Shown in pieces: positions 13,201-16,375 of a DNA stretch of 16,375 nucleotides. Below the pieces are notes generated by a model, which was not told the origin of the DNA, did not search any database, and was given only the letters and a program-made list of their open reading frames with translations. The translations under genes were made by a program, and so were the position numbers. The stretch's first letter is position 1. Each line of letters starts with the position of its first letter. Source of the DNA: Zoogloeaceae bacterium (GTDB taxonomy: Bacteria > Pseudomonadota > Gammaproteobacteria > Burkholderiales > Rhodocyclaceae); contig JAIRLE010000015.1 in assembly GCA_031259605.1 (NCBI GenBank), positions 1 through 16,375 on the forward strand, written 5' to 3'.

Positions 13201-14859
13201 TCAGCCCTCAGTCTCCTGCCTCCTGTCCAGCAACCCGGGTTGCCAGCTTGCGTGTTTTTCCAGGCCGAGCAGTTGCGCCACGCTGGCGGCGAGATGGGCG
13301 AGTCCCGCTTCCGGCAAGGCTTTCAAACCAAACCGACCGCCAGGTTCATAGAGGATGAGCGGCACGGGATTTACGGTGTGGGCGGTCTTGGCCCTGGGTC
13401 TGCCGTCCGGGTTGTGGCGCGCTTCCTGGGTTGTTCTGTCGAGTTCGAACATTTCGTCGGCGTTGCCGTGGTCGGCGGTGATCAGCGCCGCGCCGCCGGT
13501 GGCTTCCACCACCGGCAGAATGCGGGAAAGCGCCAAATCCACGGCTTCCACCGCCAGGGTTGCGGCGCAAAAATTGCCGGTGTGTCCCACCATGTCGCCG
13601 TTGGCAAAGTTGCAGCGCAGGAAACGGTATTGACCGCTTTGCATCGCGGCAATCAGCGCGTCGGCGATTTCGGCGGATTTCATCCACGGACGCTGCTCGA
13701 AAGGAATGCGGTCGCTTTGAATTTCCTGCCAGGTTTCCAGCGGGAATTTTCCGGAGCGGTTGCCGTTCCAGAAATAGGTGACATGCCCGAATTTCTGCGT
13801 CTCCGAACAGGCGAACTGCGCGATGCCGCTTCTGGAAAGCCATTCGCTCAAGGTATTGCGAATGGCGGGCGGCGACACCAAGAAACGTTTGGGCAGGGCA
13901 AGGTCGCCGTCATATTGCAACATGCCCGCGTAGACGACCTGGGGAACGCGCCTTCTGTCGAACTTGTCGAAGCGCGCCTCCTCGAAGGCGCGCGTGATTT
14001 CAATGGCGCGGTCGCCGCGAAAATTGAACAGCACCACGGCATCGCCATCCTGGATCGCGCCGATGGGCTTTTTTTCCGCACCGACAATGACAAAGGGCGG
14101 CAAATCCTGATCGATGACGCCAGGGCGGCGCGCGCGCAAGGCGCGTACCGCCGTGGCGCAATCCGGGAAAAACTCGCCTTCGCCGAGCACATGCGTATGC
14201 CAGCCTTTTTCCACCATGCGCCAGTCGGCTTCGTAGCGATCCATCGTAATCACCTGCCGACCGCCGCCGGAAGCGATGCGCGCGTCGAGGCCATCGCGGG
14301 CGAGTCCGGCAAGGAAGGTTTCAAACGGCTCGATATAGTCGAGCGCGCTGGTCTCCGGCACATCGCGGCCATCGAGCAGGACATGGATGCGCGCCCGCTG
14401 GACGCCTTCCGCCCTGGCCTGTATCAGCATGGCTTTCAGATGGTCGATATGGCTGTGCACATTGCCGTCGGAAAAAAGCCCGATCAAATGCAAAACACTT
14501 GCGGCGTTTGCCTTGATCTGGGCGATAATTTCCCGCCAGCCGCTTCCTTGCCAAAGGCTGCCGTTTTCGATGGCCCTGGCAACCAGCGTTGCGCCCTGGG
14601 CGTAAACCTGTCCCGCGCCAATGGCGTTGTGACCGACTTCGGAATTGCCCATGTCCTCGTCGGCAGGCATTCCCACCGCCGCGCCATGCGCTTTCAGAAG
14701 GATATGTGGATGTCCGGCAAAAAGTCGTTCCAGCGTGGGTTTGCGCGCGGCGGCAACGGCGTTGCCCAGGGCGGCGGGATTGGCGCTGACGCCGATTCCG
14801 TCCAGCACGATCAGCGCTACCGGCCCCGTCACGCCGGGAAATGGAGATTTGGATAACAT
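13201..14859 (-). CDS. gpmI: 2,3-bisphosphoglycerate-independent phosphoglycerate mutase
   Basis: Interconverts 3- and 2-phosphoglycerate in glycolysis through a phosphoserine intermediate, with two Mn ions; cytosolic. The 552-residue protein is slightly longer than the family norm of about 510-515. Metal and catalytic residues are present: Asp20 in VLDGIG, the phosphorylated Ser73 in MGNSEVGHN, DGNVHSH and LLDGRD in the transferase domain, then NGDMVGHTGN and ITADHGNADEM in the phosphatase domain, and the final AHT histidine. The start at 14859 has AGGAA 6 nt upstream. A strong promoter-like pair lies about 60-90 bp upstream. It is the only complete - strand gene here. It is divergent from the patatin gene and converges on repeat A5, which abuts its stop codon. 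Confidence 0.96.
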   Translation of the reverse strand: MLSKSPFPGVTGPVALIVLDGIGVSANPAALGNAVAAARKPTLERLFAGHPHILLKAHGAAVGMPADEDMGNSEVGHNAIGAGQVYAQGATLVARAIENGSLWQGSGWREIIAQIKANAASVLHLIGLFSDGNVHSHIDHLKAMLIQARAEGVQRARIHVLLDGRDVPETSALDYIEPFETFLAGLARDGLDARIASGGGRQVITMDRYEADWRMVEKGWHTHVLGEGEFFPDCATAVRALRARRPGVIDQDLPPFVIVGAEKKPIGAIQDGDAVVLFNFRGDRAIEITRAFEEARFDKFDRRRVPQVVYAGMLQYDGDLALPKRFLVSPPAIRNTLSEWLSRSGIAQFACSETQKFGHVTYFWNGNRSGKFPLETWQEIQSDRIPFEQRPWMKSAEIADALIAAMQSGQYRFLRCNFANGDMVGHTGNFCAATLAVEAVDLALSRILPVVEATGGAALITADHGNADEMFELDRTTQEARHNPDGRPRAKTAHTVNPVPLILYEPGGRFGLKALPEAGLAHLAASVAQLLGLEKHASWQPGLLDRRQETEG

Positions 14860-14918
14860 GAGAAATTCCTGCCAGAAACAAATGACGCAAAGCCTTCACC
14901 GGATTCACGCTTCGACGA

Positions 14919-14947
14919 AGTATCCTTGGCGGCACACGAACCGTCAA
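14919..14947 (-). promoter_or_regulatory. Probable sigma70 promoter of gpmI
   Basis: On the - strand TTGACG (14947-14942) and GATACT (14924-14919) are separated by 17 nt. They match the -35 and -10 consensus at 5 and 4 of 6 positions. Transcription would start near 14912, giving a leader of about 52 nt with AGGAA before the ATG. It lies outside repeat A6. Confidence 0.6.
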
Positions 14948-14966
14948 CGCAAGGAGCGGCATTCAC

Positions 14967-15134
14967 CAAAAATCAGCGGCATCCCTTCAGGGCTGCCGGT
15001 CAAACGCCATTGGGAAGGGGGTTCTTTCCTCTCGAGAATGGCCACGGTCGAAACCCCAACCGCAAGAATGGGGTCCCAACCTTCGCGCCTTTCTTACGGG
15101 CGAGATTTCAAACCGGAGTTGGTTTTACGATGAA
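14967..15134 (+). repeat. Repeat A, copy A6 (full length; supplies the start of the patatin gene)
   Basis: 168 bp ending in the ATGAA at 15130-15134. Hairpin 1 (14977-14998) carries one mismatch (CGGCATCCC opposite GGGCTGCCG). Hairpin 2 is the long-loop type shared with A4. GGGGTTTC of other copies is GAGATTTC here. The ribosome-binding site GGAG, the 11-13 nt spacer and the ATG are unchanged from A1 and A5. Confidence 0.9.
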
Positions 15135-16230
15135 TACGGAAAACACCAAGGAAGCGCGCGCGATCAACCTGGGCTTGCAAGGCGGCGGCGCGCATGGCGC
15201 GTACAGTTGGGGCGTGCTGGATTGTCTTCTGGAAGACGGGCGCTACGATTTCGACGGTGTGAGCGGTGCCAGCGCCGGCGCCATGAACGCCGTGGTGCTG
15301 GCCGACGGCCTGATGAAAGGCGGCAAGGAAGGCGCGCGGCAGGCGCTGGCGGAATTCTGGCGCGGCATCGCCGACAGCGTGCCGCTGGACTTTTCCATCT
15401 CCGTTCCCAGTCTGAGCGGGGAAAAACGGGCTTTGCTGCCGGCCACCAAGCTGATGCTCAACTGGGTGCATTATCTTTCGCCCTATCAGTTGAATCCGCT
15501 CAATTTCAATCCGCTGCGAAAACTCCTGAAGTCGCGCATCGACTTTACCGGCTTGCGCCTTTACAGTCCGGTGCGCCTGTTTCTTGCCGCCACCAATGCC
15601 AATACCGGCAAACTCCGGCTCTTTCGCACGGAAGAAGTCAGCGAGGACGCCATGCTCGCTTCCGCCTGCCTGCCGATGCTGCACCAGGCGATAGAAATCG
15701 ACGGAGAACCATACTGGGACGGCGGCTACGCCGCCAATCCGCCCATTTTTCCCCTGTTCTACGAATGCCAGTCACGCGACATCCTCCTGATCCTGCTGGC
15801 ACCGCCCGACTATGGCGGCACGCCGAAAACAGCGGAAGAAATCCGCGCCCGCGCCATGGAACTGGCCTTTAATACCAGTCTGTTGCGCGAAATGCTGCTT
15901 TTTGCCAACGTCATCGCCTACAGCCAGGCGAGAAGCCAGGAAACCTGCGAAAAGAAGGGCTGGCCTACCAGCCTGCAACGCATCCTGGGACGCGCCCTGC
16001 GCGCCCCGGACGCGCTCGAACGCTACACGCTGGAAACCCGTTTCCACCTCATGGAATCCGCCGATCTGCTGCGAAAATTCGGCAGCGCCACCAAGGTGGC
16101 TGCCGATTGGCCCTTCCTGAAAAAACTGCACGACATCGGCTACCACGAAGCGAAACAATGGCTCGAAGAACACGGCGATAAAATCGGCAAGGAAACCTCG
16201 TTCGATCTGATCGGGCGCTTCGGGGTGTAG
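15130..16230 (+). CDS. Patatin-like phospholipase family protein
   Basis: A 366-residue lipid acyl hydrolase with a Ser-Asp dyad. The oxyanion motif GLQGGGAHGAYSWGVLD is at about residues 15-31, the nucleophile Ser48 is in GVSGASAGAMN, and the catalytic Asp197 is in YWDGGYAANP. All parts needed for activity are there. No signal peptide is visible, so it is cytosolic or peripheral to the membrane; substrate unknown. The ATG at 15130 lies at the last bases of repeat A6 and its only ribosome-binding site (GGAG) is inside the repeat. The frame stays open upstream to 14926, but the repeat differs in length between copies, so that part is unlikely to be coding. No promoter outside the repeat is obvious. 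Nothing after 16230 belongs to the same operon within the window. Confidence 0.93.
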   Translation: MNTENTKEARAINLGLQGGGAHGAYSWGVLDCLLEDGRYDFDGVSGASAGAMNAVVLADGLMKGGKEGARQALAEFWRGIADSVPLDFSISVPSLSGEKRALLPATKLMLNWVHYLSPYQLNPLNFNPLRKLLKSRIDFTGLRLYSPVRLFLAATNANTGKLRLFRTEEVSEDAMLASACLPMLHQAIEIDGEPYWDGGYAANPPIFPLFYECQSRDILLILLAPPDYGGTPKTAEEIRARAMELAFNTSLLREMLLFANVIAYSQARSQETCEKKGWPTSLQRILGRALRAPDALERYTLETRFHLMESADLLRKFGSATKVAADWPFLKKLHDIGYHEAKQWLEEHGDKIGKETSFDLIGRFGV

Positions 16231-16270
16231 CGCGTCAAGGGTCAAGGGCGCGGGCGCGCGCCTCCACCCC

Positions 16271-16314
16271 GGCCAGCGGAACCCCTGCGCGCAGGCGCGT
16301 TCCCCGTGTTGGCC
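16271..16314. repeat. Nested palindrome after the patatin gene
   Basis: GGCCA (16271-16275) pairs with TGGCC (16310-16314), GGAAC (16278-16282) with GTTCC (16299-16303), and the centre CCTGCGCGCAGG (16284-16295) is a perfect 12-bp palindrome. There is no T-run after it, so it is not a standard intrinsic terminator. The remainder of 16231-16375 shows no gene I can support. Confidence 0.4.
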
Positions 16315-16375
16315 TCGATATGGACGGAAAGACCGGGACGGATATTGCTCCTGCGCACACCGTAGCCCCGGAAGT

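Noticed and set aside
14926..15129. N-terminal extension of patatin and similar extensions of the lipoprotein (9355) through repeat A
   Set aside because: The repeat differs by 2 nt between copies upstream of the last 20 codons, so the frame is not conserved. The family N-termini begin at the repeat ATG.
264..15134. CRISPR array from the spaced repeats
   Set aside because: The copies are 170 bp, kilobases apart, with genes between; no regular short repeats or spacers and no cas genes.

Overview
The window is a GC-rich bacterial chromosome segment that reads as a betaproteobacterium. This is an inference from the protein types, from the alaA/hom neighbourhood and from the aryl-polyene-type genes; no rRNA or tRNA is present to settle it. 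I see no transposase, integrase, phage gene, CRISPR array or RNA gene. Genes are mostly metabolic and mostly on the + strand.

Layout: (1) 1-170, start of a secreted protein on the - strand, cut by the window edge. (2) 171-693, a gene-free stretch filled by two interspersed repeats (here called A and B), then gap (GAPDH). (3) 1723-1938, decayed or deleted copies of B and A, then a methyl-accepting chemotaxis protein, then epd (erythrose-4-phosphate dehydrogenase), a GAPDH paralogue. (4) 4735-7741, a tight three-gene set: halogenase-like flavoprotein, DUF3261-type lipoprotein and an intact ketosynthase. It looks like a detached piece of an aryl polyene cluster. (5) 7742-8056, repeat B again, then alaA. 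(6) 9309-9479, repeat A, then a small lipoprotein, a GNAT acetyltransferase overlapping hom by 4 nt, hom, and a secreted M14 peptidase. (7) 12792-13200, a stack of inverted repeats and another copy of A. (8) gpmI on the - strand. (9) 14967-15134, repeat A, then a patatin-like phospholipase whose ribosome-binding site and start codon lie inside the repeat.

The most unusual content is the repeat system. Repeat A is about 170 bp. It occurs five times, always in the same orientation, and always ends in the same ribosome-binding site, spacer and start codon (GGAG, 11-13 nt, ATGAA). Where the downstream gene is intact it supplies the complete translation start of unrelated genes (a lipoprotein and a patatin). 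It carries a 9-bp hairpin that shows a compensatory change between copies and, in one copy, a TTCG loop. Repeat B is about 170-195 bp, begins at an ATG that is itself preceded by a ribosome-binding site, and carries a conserved TTGCGG-N16-TACAAT promoter-like pair about 110 nt and 100 nt upstream of gap and alaA. Together they look like portable 5' leaders: A a translation-start module, B a promoter module. In A1-B1 the two are fused through the shared ATGAA.

Metabolically, gap, epd and gpmI belong to glycolysis/gluconeogenesis and pyridoxal-phosphate supply; alaA and hom link pyruvate/alanine and aspartate-family amino acids. Each is away from its commonest partners (no pgk, no thrC), and most of the junctions are occupied by repeats, which suggests that rearrangements have been accompanied or caused by these repeats.
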